DNA from: Epichloe hybrida
Lineage: Eukaryota; Ascomycota; Sordariomycetes; Hypocreales; Clavicipitaceae
Length of the DNA: 64,000 nt
Direction: 5' to 3'
NCBI GenBank assembly: GCA_019022495.1
Contig: JAFEKR010000020.1
Coordinates: 806,001-870,000 of the forward strand
Of the stretch, positions 24,415-35,670 are shown one piece after another. Position 1 is the stretch's first letter, and each line of letters opens with the position of its first letter. Under the pieces are notes generated by a model. The model was not told the DNA's origin, did no database searches, and saw only the letters and a list, made by a program, of their open reading frames with translations. The translations under genes and the position numbers were made by a program.

Positions 24415-25134
24415 CTAGAAGAAACGCATATAAATGAATAGCAAGATGAAGAAGGCCAGCGCAGCAAACGGACCATACTGCTTCAGCAACAGCTCCCAAT
24501 TGATCCTCACAGCCGCCCTTCTGTACTTCTTGCTATCGTCTCTCAGCCGACTACTTATCTCGCCCATCTTCTCCAGGCTATCCCCCCTGTACAGCAAGTC
24601 CTCAATGTTCTTGGTCATGACCTTTGTCACGTCCTTGAGCTCATCATTCAGCTTGTCCAGGTTCTGCGAGGCCCTCGCGTCCGCATACGTCGTCCGCGTC
24701 TTGGCAATGAAGTTGTCAAAGTCCATGAAGGCATAGGGCCGCAGGCTCGGCGAGTGGACCGCGTTGGCGGGGTGCGTGGTGAGGAACTCGCGCGCCAGGT
24801 CGGCGAGGTACGTGAAGGCCAGCTTGCGCGGGTACGAGGCGTCGCAGACGGCGAGGAAGACGACGTCCGTGTCGATGAGGTAGTGGAGGGTGTGGGAGGC
24901 GGATTGGATCGAGGCCTGGGGCTCGGATGTGCGGGTTAGTTTGCGGAGGACCTGGCGGGTTTGATGCTTGATTTCGGCGAGGGATGCGTCGTTTTGGTTT
25001 TGGGAGTCGTCGACGGAGGCGCATAGTGAGAGGCCTTTTGTTTGTTTTCTCGAACGGTTAGTTTGGGGGGTAAGGCGGGAAGGGGAAATTGGGGACGGAC
25101 CGTCGAGTCGGGATATTTGAGTTTCGCGAATCAT
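24415..25134 (-). CDS. sec22: R-SNARE Sec22
   Basis: Two exons (25,134-25,101 and 25,034-24,415) separated by a 66-nt intron with CTAAC branch site give 217 residues, the usual Sec22 length. The N-terminal longin domain (about residues 1-120) starts MIRETQISRLDGLSLCASVD. The SNARE helix follows (about 125-185, with LDKLNDELKDVTKVMTKNIE and the zero-layer Arg in LYRGDSLEKM). A C-terminal hydrophobic anchor (AALAFFILLFIYMRFF) ends the protein. Sec22 mediates ER-Golgi vesicle fusion in both directions. The intron is a multiple of three without stops, so unspliced reading would add 22 residues in the longin domain; splicing is preferred because it restores the family sequence. Confidence 0.93.
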   Translation of the reverse strand: MIRETQISRLDGPSPISPSRLTPQTNRSRKQTKGLSLCASVDDSQNQNDASLAEIKHQTRQVLRKLTRTSEPQASIQSASHTLHYLIDTDVVFLAVCDASYPRKLAFTYLADLAREFLTTHPANAVHSPSLRPYAFMDFDNFIAKTRTTYADARASQNLDKLNDELKDVTKVMTKNIEDLLYRGDSLEKMGEISSRLRDDSKKYRRAAVRINWELLLKQYGPFAALAFFILLFIYMRFF

Positions 25135-25446
25135 TGTGATTTTTGTGTTCTGGCGTATGGTGGAATGGGGAGACTTGGTGATGGAGACTGCGTTGTCCTG
25201 TTTGGGGGTTTGGATGGATTTGTATGTACGTGGCCCACGCTCGGGGGGTGGGCCAATCAGGGGTTTGGCGCGAGGGGACGATGAGTTGTAAGTTTTTAAT
25301 ACGTTAACCCGTAGTCCAACTCTGGGTTCACAACGCGACCGTGTGACTTTAGAATGGAACAGAAGTCAGAATGTCGGCGTAGTTATAAATATGTGTCTAT
25401 TAAAATTGATCATCAATCATCATGACATGATACGTGCGCTTTTCTA

Positions 25447-26620
25447 CTAAATCTCATCCTCCTCGTCGTCAAAGTCGTCCTCCCTCCCCATCTCGTACAA
25501 GATCCTCCCGCCTTGGCCAGCGCCAATATCCGTCTGTGCATCAAAGTACGGCAAGACGATCCCTTCCCTATCTTTCCTCTGCTTCTCCGTGAGTCCCAGA
25601 TTGAATGTACTTTCTGGTTCTTCCCCGCCTTCCTCTGTGCCATCTGCCTCTGAGGTCCTGAACATGGGATGATCCGTCAACAGCGCAAGCTTGCCAGTGC
25701 CGAGCTTCGAGGATGGCGCCGCCGTTCTTGTCCCCCGCAGGAGAATGAACTTCTCCGTGACTGTTCGCCCACTCTTCCTCCGTAGCTCCATATCAATGAC
25801 GACGCCCGCACAAGCGCCCGCGCTGCTCGATGCAGATGTCAGGCCAATGATGACGCCTTCACGATCTTCCCTGAGCCCCCATTCGGGCTCTTGGACAGCG
25901 CGATTGCGCGCTTTTTGACGGTCGATCTCCTGGGATAGGCTGGACAGACGCAGGATGGCGGTGGCAAGGTGGGAGAGGATGATGAAGGGGTGCGGCTCGT
26001 ACTCGTTGAATGATTTGGGGAGGGCAACGGGAACGTCTGTGTGGTAGATGGAAACGATGGAGATGGCCGGTGTGAGAATTCCTGAAAGAAAGCCTGACAT
26101 GGCGCTTGCGGCCGATGAGGCCAGGGCGTTGAGTGAGTCGATGATGACGACGGCCCCTTGCGAAGAAACATGTCAGCACTGACACCTGCCATCCTTTTCG
26201 AGAGTAAAGCCTCGGAAAACTCACTTTGTGTGGGCTTCTGCGCAGCATCGGCCGCTGGGTAGTGTCCCACCAATTCCTTCATCACTACTCTCAAATCCCG
26301 CCCGGCGGCTTTGACGAACACATCTACATCTTTGGGCTTGGAGACTGTCACAAACGACAGCAAGATGACTTTGGTCTTGGCAATCTTTTGAAACAAAATT
26401 TGGTTATTTTCAAATTGTCCAACTGAATGGCTATGTGCCAATGAGATAAGATGGTGCTCACCCTTGCCCGAGTTACGAGTTCCTCGAGGACAGGCTGAGC
26501 CGGCTGCTCAAGACAGTCCAGAACTAGAGTGAGCGGGCTGGCCGCATCGCGAAGATTGAGCAATTTTTGGAGCAGCAGGAGGCTGTGTGATCGAGAATGT
26601 ATGGGGTTTTCGGGTGCCAT
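25447..26620 (-). CDS. elp5: Elongator complex subunit Elp5
   Basis: Three exons (26,620-26,462; 26,384-26,225; 26,156-25,447) give 342 residues. Family landmarks are the N-terminal HSLLLLQKLLNLRDAASP, the segment IAKTKVILLSF (a RecA-like strand), AVVIIDSLNALASS and FLSGIL in the core, and the C-terminal YFDAQTDIG...GGRILYEMGREDDFDDEEDEI-type acidic tail. With Elp4 and Elp6, Elp5 forms the hexameric RecA-like subcomplex of Elongator that supports wobble-uridine tRNA modification. An in-frame ATG seven codons upstream (26,641) is possible; MAPEN is preferred because similar starts are common in the family. The sequence shows no sign of damage. Confidence 0.9.
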
Positions 26621-26973
26621 TTTTTCTTCCTCTATTTTCACTCACCCCTGGCCCCGACGTATTTTCGTCTCGTGCTGGTTAATAAGCGTGCAGGAACCTT
26701 GTTTAATAAAGAATGTGAGGATGTATGAGAAAAAGTGTACAAGATGTTAATCTTTTTTAGAAAAGACGCCCCACATACGTCGACTGCCCCACCTGGGCTT
26801 GAACTTGTTGGCGATGGAAGCTCGCGATTATGAACAAGTTGTGGGCGTGGCGTGCAATGAATGTTGCTTGTTGGATTTCTTATCATTTGCGCATTACACC
26901 AATAGTGCGTCTTTTTTGTCGGTTTTTTTTTTTTGCCTTGTAAACGGCATCTCGCGTGAGCTCAGTTCATCGC

Positions 26974-27620
26974 CTAGGGGTTTTGATTTTCTTGTGTCCC
27001 CTCATCAGGTGCACCACCATCATCACTCACGCCCCCGCGACTGTTGCCGCGTTGCGACTCCTCGTGTTGGGCAGATACAGGTGCAGGTGCTGAAGCGGGC
27101 TCCTTCCTCTCAATCTTGGTCCTTGCTTCGAGCCTCATGTGATCCGGGAGCAACCCCCAGTCTTCCTCAAACCTCTTGATCAAGAATTCGTCAAAATCCC
27201 CCGCTTTCCTTCGCTCGTGGGCCCTCCACGCGTCGCGTAGCCATTGCGGATCATGCCTCCCCTGCGCGAGGTTCTCAACGTAGGCGGCACAGTCTGCGCG
27301 GAAGGCATCGTCGTTCATGAGACTCTGGAAATCTGGCCGTGCGTCATCCGTGTCCGCGTCTAGGATGAGAGCGACATCTGGGAAGAGGCAGATGACTTCG
27401 CGCCTTTCTTGGATAGTGAGTGATGTCCACGCTAGGGGATGTGAGAGGACGCTCTGCAACCTGTTAGCGATGCATACGCGTAAAGGTTGGCCAGGGCGGG
27501 ATTAGAGAAGAAAGTTGGTACTCTGAGATCGGCCGTGGCTAGAGGAGATCTGGGGTCGGTAAGAATGGAGTCAGCGTCCCATTTCGCCTTGCGTTTCCGG
27601 GGTGTCTTCCGTGGCGCCAT
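26974..27620 (-). CDS. ASX-homology (ASXH/DEUBAD-type) protein
   Basis: Two exons (27,620-27,522 and 27,453-26,974) with a 68-nt intron (branch GCTAAC) give 192 residues. Splicing joins SPLATADLR to SVLSHPLAWTSL, the continuous start of the ASXH domain. The domain continues with ERREVICLFPD, ALILDADTDDARPDFQSLMNDDAFRADCAAYVENL, and HDPQWLRDAWRAHERRKAGDFDEFL. A basic N-terminal tail (PRKTPRKRKAKWD) suggests nuclear location, and the C-terminus is disordered and Glu/Pro-rich. Animal ASX proteins use this module to activate the BAP1/Calypso deubiquitinase; the role in fungi is not established. It lies downstream of elp5 on the same strand, 353 bases from it. An ATG at 27,653 is an alternative start. 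Confidence 0.82.
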
Positions 27621-28019
27621 CAGAAATGCCTGTTGACGAGCTTTCGCGGTCAAGATAAAGTTGCATGTTAACTTGATGGCATTGATGTTTGTGGCAGGAT
27701 GTCCTCAGTTGACGTCTTGTTGCGTCCAGCAGATGGGATTCATGTCAACTGGTTGCAGGATAGTTGGGAGCCGCCACAAGTTACAACGCCGCGGGGACCC
27801 ACAATCGACACCTGGAGCATTGACGTTGCCAGTTGTAAGAGTTGCTAGACCAGACGTCACAGTGCGGGTGGTAAGATTACTCGAAGTACCTAAACACAGC
27901 CGTCAAGTCTCGTTGATTAATATTGCGAACCAGGGCGTTTTTCGTCATCGAGATGCCAAAACAAGTCATCTTTCGGCCACCTCTCACTCACCCATGATCC
28001 AACATCCAACAATGGCCCT

Positions 28020-29600
28020 CAATCTGGGGCTACGATACCCCCCCATCCATTCTCCCAAGTGGCTCTTCGTGACCGTGCCTCAGTCCAAGAACTCCTCCGA
28101 ACCCTCCTCGATAACTTGAAAACCTTTCAACGTGGCAAAGGGTGGTCCACCGATGGGCCGGAAGGTATTCATCGTACGCTGCATTGCCAAACCCAACCCC
28201 AAAGACATTCTATCGTCTATCAATCAACCAACCCAAGTCCGACATCATTCTATGACCAGAAAAGGACTACTACTCTTCCAGCTTCGCCATTCAGTTCCCG
28301 CGGCTTTTGTACGCTCGACTCGCCGGGGAAAAGGATCTACATCGGACAGCAGAGTTCAGAAAGCGAGCGCAAATGGCTGCCCTTGATCTGGTGCACTTCG
28401 ACGACGATCAAGGCAGGGCGACTCCCCTCGAACGAAGCGTCGGCTATCGATTTGGCATGGTGTCGTTTTGGAGAGCTCTGGCCTATGCGGACATTTTAGT
28501 TACTCGCGCCGTTGACGTGGGGAATGGTCAAGGGCATTGTGCTGCGACATTTGCGGTGGTGGCAAACGCAGAAGGACATGTGGACCTCCAGTGGGACTCT
28601 ATCGTTTGGATCCTCGTATCCTACTAACGTGTCATGTAAGTGGAAGAACAGACGGAAAAACTCTGGTTCAGATCTGGGTGGCCAATGGGTCGAAAACAGT
28701 TGACTGAGAATTACAACAGCCCATTGTAGGTTTATATTTGGCCAGACAGCTCACAACGTTGAAAGTCGTATGCCGAGGTGAACAAGGATTGTCCAGTTCT
28801 GGGCTTGCCTGGCGTTCATCTGCCTTGCAATTCCTGAAACTCATCCAGTTTGGACATCAGAAGAAGAGCCCTTCAGCCATGCTTTCCCCCTCGCAAGGGA
28901 GCTCAGGCATCCTGGACATATTATGAGGTGAGAAACTACAGTCAGGCTCTATTAGCCATCAGGAATCAGCTACTCGGCGGATATCCGTCTATTCTCCAGT
29001 CGTCCCGGCGGTCGTTGCATAATATTGTCATCATCCGTCCAAGCCTGTGGATACCCGATGAAGACAACGGCGCATTTGCATACAGCAGTGCTTTTGGATA
29101 ATACTCCGTGCCTTCAGGGATCTTCTCACTAGAGCAGTATACCCTTGCGTCGCAACTGGGCCTACCAGACGAAGGCGGCGAGCCGTGGAAGACCAGGCGG
29201 TTTTCTGAATACGCCGGACTGGAGTACCGAGACGACAAACCTGTCCTCGTGTCACGATGGAAGTCCTTTGCCGGTGTGACTGTAACGACGGTTCTAATCC
29301 CCCTAGGAGAAAAGACTTCTGACTGGCACCTGGCCAGTACGTACCAGGATCTCTACGGCGAGAAGCGCTGCAAAGAAACCTCACCACCTAATAAGATCAT
29401 TGGTGACTACGACACGGATTCCCCCGAGGGATGGGTCACGGACCAGATGTCCGTCACTGGCGGATGGACATCTTCCGCCAGTGATGGCGTCTCGCGAATG
29501 GCAGTTCGGGATGATGCCAGACCAAGTTCGCAACTGGCCCCGATGAACCGATGAACCGACGCACCCGGCGCACACTAGAAGCCGTGGCTGAGAGACAATG
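28020..29600 (+). pseudogene. Decayed DUF2264-family gene
   Basis: Fragments in different frames align in order with DUF2264 proteins (usually about 600 residues): SQVALRDRASVQELLRTLLD (about 28,053), then [11 protein letters not shown] and [20 protein letters not shown] (28,265-28,510). A frameshift near 28,508 then precedes [15 protein letters not shown], followed by ENYNSP (about 28,710), [20 protein letters not shown] and [20 protein letters not shown] (about 28,800-28,925), and FAYSSAFG. That block ends at an in-frame TAA (29,099-29,101) directly before YSVPSG. Another shift lies near 29,330. Only about 135 bases separate the first two fragments, where roughly 300 residues are expected, and the C-terminal part is missing. 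No splice scheme rescues these breaks. It sits upstream of a sugar-type transporter, suggesting a former carbohydrate-related pair. Confidence 0.78.
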
Positions 29601-30113
29601 ATGGCTGCTTAATAACTGGGGGTTGTCAGCATCCCGTGGGGGCGGGCTGATTCGATGAACCCCTACCACGCCCACGTCGGCTTGTCGAGCTAGCTAATAG
29701 GCTAGGGACAGAGTGGCAGACCAACTTGACCAAGCTTTGTCGGATTCACGAGATCGATGGTGAGCGACAAGGATATCTTGGTCAGCCGATGATCACATTG
29801 TGGAAAACTTACACAATTCGTGCATCTCGCCCACACCACCGGGTAATTGCTCCTGGCTCGCATACATCGGGACTCCTGTCAACCTCCCTGGACGATTTCT
29901 GATCCAGCCAGACTGCGGCCCGTCCAGAGGTCAATTTCTGAGACGAGAAGCGGAGTCTCATCTGCGACTGCCAAATTTACAAATTCACAAACACCAAATT
30001 GTACTGCCATCAGACATCCACAAGGTGCGCAATACACATCCAGTACCTACTGTCGAAAAGTCGTCGACCTTCGCCCGATCTGGCAGCTTCTGCCACAGGC
30101 CGATCAATACGTC

Positions 30114-32313
30114 ATGGGACTTTTCGCCAAAGCCCTGCGCTCCATCGTTCGCAATGATGCCATGCGCCATGACCCCGACGACATCTACAACGGCAGAACC
30201 GTCGCGCTCGTATGCTGCGCCTGCTTCGGCGGCATGCTCTTCGGCTGGGACACCGGCGCCATCGGCGGCGTGTTGGCCATGGACCAGACCAGAGAGAAGT
30301 TCGGCTACAAGAACAGGTCAAAGATCGACAGGTCGAATCTGGACCAGAACATTGTATCGACACTACAAGCTGGTTGCTTCGCAGCCTGCCTGGTGACGTC
30401 GTGGTTCGCAGACAAGTTCGGCCGCCGCGTGACACTCATGGGCGCCGGACTGATGACCACTGCCGGCGTCGTTTTGCAAGCTGCATCTGGAGTGCATGGC
30501 ACTCTGGCCATCATGTACATGGGAAGATTCATCAGCGGCTTGGGTGTCGGCTGTGCTAGTTCTGTCACCCCTCTATACGTTTCCGAGTGCTGTCCAAGGG
30601 CAATTCGTGGCGGCTTGACGGGTGAGTTGGTTCCAGCAGATACCAGACCGAGTTGTCGCTAACGATGTTCGTTCCTTGGCTGGAAAATGCAGCCTTTTAT
30701 CAACTTTTCAACGTCTTCGGCATCATGGTAGCCTTTTGGGTCAACTATGGGTGCTTGCTGCACGTGAAGGCACCGGCTGTCTACATTGTTCCACTGGCTC
30801 TCCAGGCTCTACCAGCTGTGTAAGTGACTTTTTATTTATAATTTTTGTATTGGCCATGTTCTCGCCATCTGCTGACATTTAAAACCAGTCTTCTTGTCGC
30901 TGGGATGCTCTCGTCTCCCGAAAGGTTGGCACCCCAGAACTGATCATTCGAAACTTGCCAACAACAATGCTGACCGAAGTCTAGTCCTCGATGGTGTGCG
31001 CAAAGGGACAACTGGGAGGGTACCACGAAAGTCCTGGTGAAACTGAGGGGGCATGTTCCCCGGGTGTCCTCAAGAAAAGGGAAGCCGTGACTGACAAAAC
31101 GATTCAGTTTACCCGCCGACTCTGACTACGTTTCGCAAGAAATTCAAGAAATGGCAGACCAGCTTGCGCATGAACGCCGTCTCATGGGCGCTGCAAATTT
31201 CAAGAGTCTGATGAGAGAAATGTGGCTTCTCCCTGCAAATCGAAAGCGCGCCATCATCACGATAGTTTTGATGATCTGTCAGCAGCTCACGGGCGTCAAC
31301 GCCATCGTACGTCTTGTGACCCTTGAGCGAACTGAACAGCAAGCTAACCCCCGGCTAACAACGTCTAGAACTACTACGCGCCTCAAATCTTCACGAACCT
31401 CGGAATGACAGGCACAGACTCTTCGCTATTCGCTACGGGGATGTACGGTGTCGTCAAGACCGCGGCCTGTACAGTCTTCCTAGTCTTCATTGCCGATTCG
31501 CTGGGCAGAAGAAGGAGTTTGCTTTGGACAAGTCCCATGCTAATGGTTGTCCTGTTCATCATCGGAGTTTATGGACGCGTGCAACCTCCAGTGGAGGGAA
31601 ATCCAGTACGTGTTGTGCTGTACAAGAAACAATAAGGAACAGCACCCCCTCCCCCCGATGCGTCACATACAATTCATGGTTTTGTCATGACTGACCGCGC
31701 TCACTCACAGGTGACCGCATTTGGATACGTTGCAATCACTTGCATTTATCTGTGGGCCGCGTAAGTAGCCCCTCTGCTACGTGACTTGGAAGACTTTGAC
31801 ATCTCACATGTTAATGGACAGATTCTTTCAATTTGGCTGGGGTCCCGCGTGCTGGATCTTGGTTAGCGAAATTCCCACGGCCCGTTTACGTGCAGTGAAT
31901 GTATCTCTCGGGGCCGCCACCCAGTGGCTCTTCAACTTTATCATGGCTCGAAGTGAGTTGCCACATGGCCATGCTAGCAAGATCCATACTGACAACTCAC
32001 TGGCAGCCGTGCTCACGATGCAAGACACCATGGGCTACAAAGGCTACGTAAGTCAGGCAGGGGCATTGAACCGCTCCGACAATCTGTACTAATTCCTCGA
32101 CAGGGCATGTTTTTCATGTTTGGTAGCTTTGACTTCCTCATGGGTATCTTTGTCTACTTGTTCGTTCCGGAGACCAAGGGTCTAAGCTTGGAAAAAATGG
32201 ACGAGCTGTTTGGTATGACTGATGCCGTGAAGCAGCTGGATGCGGAACCAGAGGGTGAACGAGCAACTATTGCACATGAAGACCTAGCAGCCAAGTCGTG
32301 GTTGAAAAAATAA
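30114..32313 (+). CDS. MFS sugar/quinate-type transporter
   Basis: Ten exons give 534 residues: 30,114-30,621; 30,693-30,819; 30,889-30,924; 30,985-31,050; 31,108-31,306; 31,369-31,605; 31,711-31,760; 31,822-31,952; 32,007-32,047; 32,104-32,313. Twelve membrane segments are expected. Family signatures are [16 protein letters not shown] in TM1, WFADKFGRR in the loop after TM2, [20 protein letters not shown] (TM4), SPESPRW before the central loop, [17 protein letters not shown] (TM7), [11 protein letters not shown], and [16 protein letters not shown] after TM12. It would import a hexose or quinate-like compound at the plasma membrane by proton symport; the substrate cannot be told. Intron 4 is best read as GC-AG. 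The frame is open upstream to 29,847, but MGLF at 30,114 is the family-like start. Confidence 0.88.
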
Positions 32314-34310
32314 CGTCATGTGTCGGGTATATAACGCTGCGAGGTCCATGAAATAGTTTTCACATATGACAAAAAGTACATAACATTTAAGCACGCCACT
32401 TTCTTCGAACAGTGTAGTGAGGTATATCACCAGGTGACCCGACGGGAAAGAAGGTCATGTCAGGTGATTGCGAAAATGCAATCAAGTCTGGTACACAGGA
32501 AGCGTTGCTGAAAGAGGATTCAACAACCTACCTAGGTACGTACGTACCCAAGCAGCCGAAGGGGGGGGGGACAGGCCAGACTCTCATGTTAACACCCCCG
32601 CCCCCTCGGGATACTCAAGGCACGTACCGATGGATAATTCTCGTCCTTGTTTCATATGGATGTCGGTTGATGAACGCTCCTTCTTGATTGTGGTGTCCGC
32701 AATATGGCCGAAATAACGCATCACGGCGGAGCGCGCCTCTTTGGGGTGCCCGAGGGAGGGTGAGTGAGCGACGGGCGGACCAACAACATATCATTCGTCA
32801 AGGACCTGGATCGATTGGCATGGATAAGGACAGACAGGGCCCTGGGAGGTATGCTAGGCGTGTGTAACGTGTTTCTCGAAAGTTGAGCGACTTGGCTGAT
32901 CTGATTATACCACTGTGGACGCTGAATCATGTGAATGGATCGACCCTCGACCCATCTCAACTTGAATACCGCAGTGCGTTTGTGTCAAGGTTGTCTGTCA
33001 CATTGACTGATGACTTTTGGTGATTTCACGGGCTTCACTCCGTTGACAAATCGAGATGGAACGTTGACGAGCTTGCACCACACCATCTTTCTACTCCCCG
33101 CTGTGATCATGAGGCAAGCCCCGGCGCCTCACCCCAGAGCACTGGTGCCAGCCAGGGGATGATGGCTCAAGCAGAGGTGCACTGCATGACGCCCTGGTCG
33201 ACATCACATCCACTGAAACGACGCTAAACTTTGTTTACGTGCTCATGTTTTGGGAGGCGAAGAAAAGTCTGGGTCCGTTCATTAACAGAGCGTTGCGGAA
33301 ACCTCGCAAGGCTGATGATCTGATGACCTACCAGGGACACATTTTTATAGATACATGGAGAGCATGGGGGTAGCCCCCGTCCAAATTAACTTGTCCATGT
33401 TTCAGACCGTGGCTGACTGGACGGACATTGCCTCTCTGTTCCGCCGAGGTGGACTGCATGTCATGGCATGATTTGAACTCCCGGGCCGCTCTGGCAGGGG
33501 CATTGTCCAAGGTGAAAACCCTAATGTCTTTGCGAGCAACCTTTCTTCCGTCGCCTCTGCGCGTTGCATCTGATATAGATGATATAGAGAGAGAATGCAA
33601 CATCGATATATTAACGCGAATGTGATGGCGACCATGTCATTTTCGCCTTATTTGTCAGGACCGGCAGGGGGTTTTTTTTTTGGGGGGGTACGCGAAGCCC
33701 GTGCTCACCCGTCTCAACGTGGCCGTGGTCATGATCAGTGTCTTTGGCGTTGCATTATTCTGAGACATGGGAATTCATGGAGGACGTGGCGTCTCGGCTA
33801 ACGATTGCGTTCGTTGAGTGTAGTGTCTGGTCTGATTGAAGCCTCGTCTCCCTTTCGGCGCGGCACAAGGGCCGGCGTGCCTTGTTGGTCTGTTGGGGCA
33901 CAGGAAGCTCTCATCTCGGAATGCCGGTTTAAACGTGTCTGGTTGGGCCCTGTTTCAATGTTTCAAGAAAGGAAAGGAGGAAGAAGCGTGAGAGAGACAA
34001 CCAAGGATCAAGGCCGGTGCAAGGATGACGTGACGATTTGGTGGCTCGGTGTTTTGTTTCCCCACATTAATAATAACATCAGCGACGTCTGAAAGTTCCG
34101 TGCCTCCAGGCGGATTAAAGGTGGGCGGACGGGCAGTGTCTGGTTCGTTGGACATGGGCTGTATGGGCCGGGGCGGGTGCGGCAGTGTTGGCGAGGCCAC
34201 CAATCCCTCATTAAATGATTTATTTTTATGTAATGTTCCATCCATCAGAGTCCTACGTGGACGGCCTAGACGGCCTGGACGGCCTAGGCGTGGAAACAAC
34301 AGATCAAGCC

Positions 34311-34370
34311 GTCGCTGGGTCGCTGGGTCGCTGGGTCGCTGGGTCGCCGGCGTCTGGCGTCCGGCGTCTG
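34311..34370. repeat. Octamer minisatellite GTCGCTGG
   Basis: Four near-perfect GTCGCTGG units followed by GTCTGGC/GTCCGGC variants. It is preceded at 34,257-34,290 by three CGGCCTxGA-type decamers. Confidence 0.75.
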
Positions 34371-34930
34371 GCCCCCTTGCTATTTCCTTCCTGGCTTGGG
34401 CTTGATGTTTCCATCTCCATCCATCAATGACAGATGCTGTCTGTCACCTGTGCTCGTCTTGTGCTCGGCTGCACCTTCTCCCTACACTGGGTGTGTAATA
34501 AGGTTTGGATGAAGTCAAGTCGTCGATGCATGCACTTCCGTATGTACTCCGTAGGCTCCGAGTCTTTCAGTCCCTCCTTCCTCAGGGGGTCGAGTCCCTA
34601 CCTACCTGGGCTACTTTTATACATGGCGCCTCACTTGCTGTTTCTTTATTTATCATGACGACTCTCCCCTGCTGGTCGTTGAGAAGAATTTTCTAGTTCT
34701 ATTTTTATTTCTATTTCCATTTCCATTTCCATTTCCATCTTCACGCCAGGTTCGCCCGGCACCTGCAACTATGTTGCTCTTTCGGTCATCCCCCGTGAGT
34801 CGAACTGCGCTGTGCGGCCTGGCTCCCATCCAAACTTGACCCTGAAGTCCCCCTAAAGTCCCTGAACAGAACAGATATCGACAAGTCGCACATGCTTCTC
34901 GCACTCGTGCCTGACGTTTGATTCGACAAA

Positions 34931-34970
34931 GCGATAGCGATAGCGATAGCGATAGCGATGGCGATGGCGA
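34931..34970. repeat. Hexamer microsatellite GCGATA/GCGATG
   Basis: About six tandem hexamers, the last two with a T-to-A/G variant. It lies in non-coding DNA upstream of the dehydrogenase-like gene. Confidence 0.75.
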
Positions 34971-35670
34971 CTAGCAGCTACAGGGCGGGAGGCGGCCATG
35001 GCCAACAACGGGCCTCCACCACGACCGCCACAAAATCCAACCCATCGCCGTCTGCTGCAGGTCCCGGCGCTGTCCGATACGCATCCATACCTGCACCACC
35101 TCCCTCGTTCCGTATGTGGTTGGTGGCTACTGTTTTCCTTGCTTCCTCCCACTTTCCCTTCTTCTCCTGTAGCATGCGTCGTATGTTTGATACGGGTTTC
35201 TTTTGACCAAAGAACTGCCTTTCCACGCCAATCAATCATTTGCAAGTTGGACCGACTTGTTCATGCAAACATGTTGCTGCTGGCGTTCAGCCACAACCAA
35301 CCAAGCCAGCCCCGCTAATGAGGCGACTTCTCGATCTTCTTGCACACTGAGCCACGAACTTTGTACGCAGGCACCCCAGACGCGGAAAGCTGATGCTCTT
35401 GTTGCAAGTGCCGAGCCAACGCAAAAAAAACTTGAGAGTCTGGTGTAGGACAATTAAGCTGTCTCCCTCTCTTTTTTTTTCCTTTTTTTTCTTCTTCTTG
35501 GCTTTACTTCCGTCAGAAACCGCATGCGGACCTTGCATTCCGATTGAGCTTCTTCCCCTTTGCACATTGCCTCGCCGAAGCTTTCACTCGGCTCGGCGAC
35601 TTGGCATGAGCCTAGACCAGACCGTAGCCCTTTCTCTCTCCTACTTCCTCTGTTAACTTGGGCTTTTGCC

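Larger units (their letters stand above)
32314..35670. other. Gene-poor stretch, no convincing gene
   Basis: Many short overlapping frames on both strands but none with family resemblance. It contains (GGACGGCCTA)-like and (GTCGCTGG) tandem repeats at 34,255-34,370, a TTTCCA hexamer run at about 34,705-34,738, a GCGATA hexamer run at 34,931-34,970, a T9G7 junction near 33,671-33,688 and a TACTCCGTA at 34,545. A 36-codon Pro-rich start at 34,998 followed by a GTATGT at about 35,112 could be a first exon, but no continuation is recognised. Confidence 0.5.

Noticed and set aside
25839..26441. 200-codon minus-strand frame at the elp5 locus
   Set aside because: It is the second elp5 exon reading through its intron into a wrong frame.
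29847..30113. N-terminal extension of the transporter from an upstream ATG
   Set aside because: The extra 89 residues are open by chance, lack family similarity and precede a normal transporter start.
34998..35318. Pro-rich 106-codon plus-strand frame as a gene
   Set aside because: No recognised family, no confirmed second exon and low-complexity surroundings; kept only as a remark in the gene-poor stretch.
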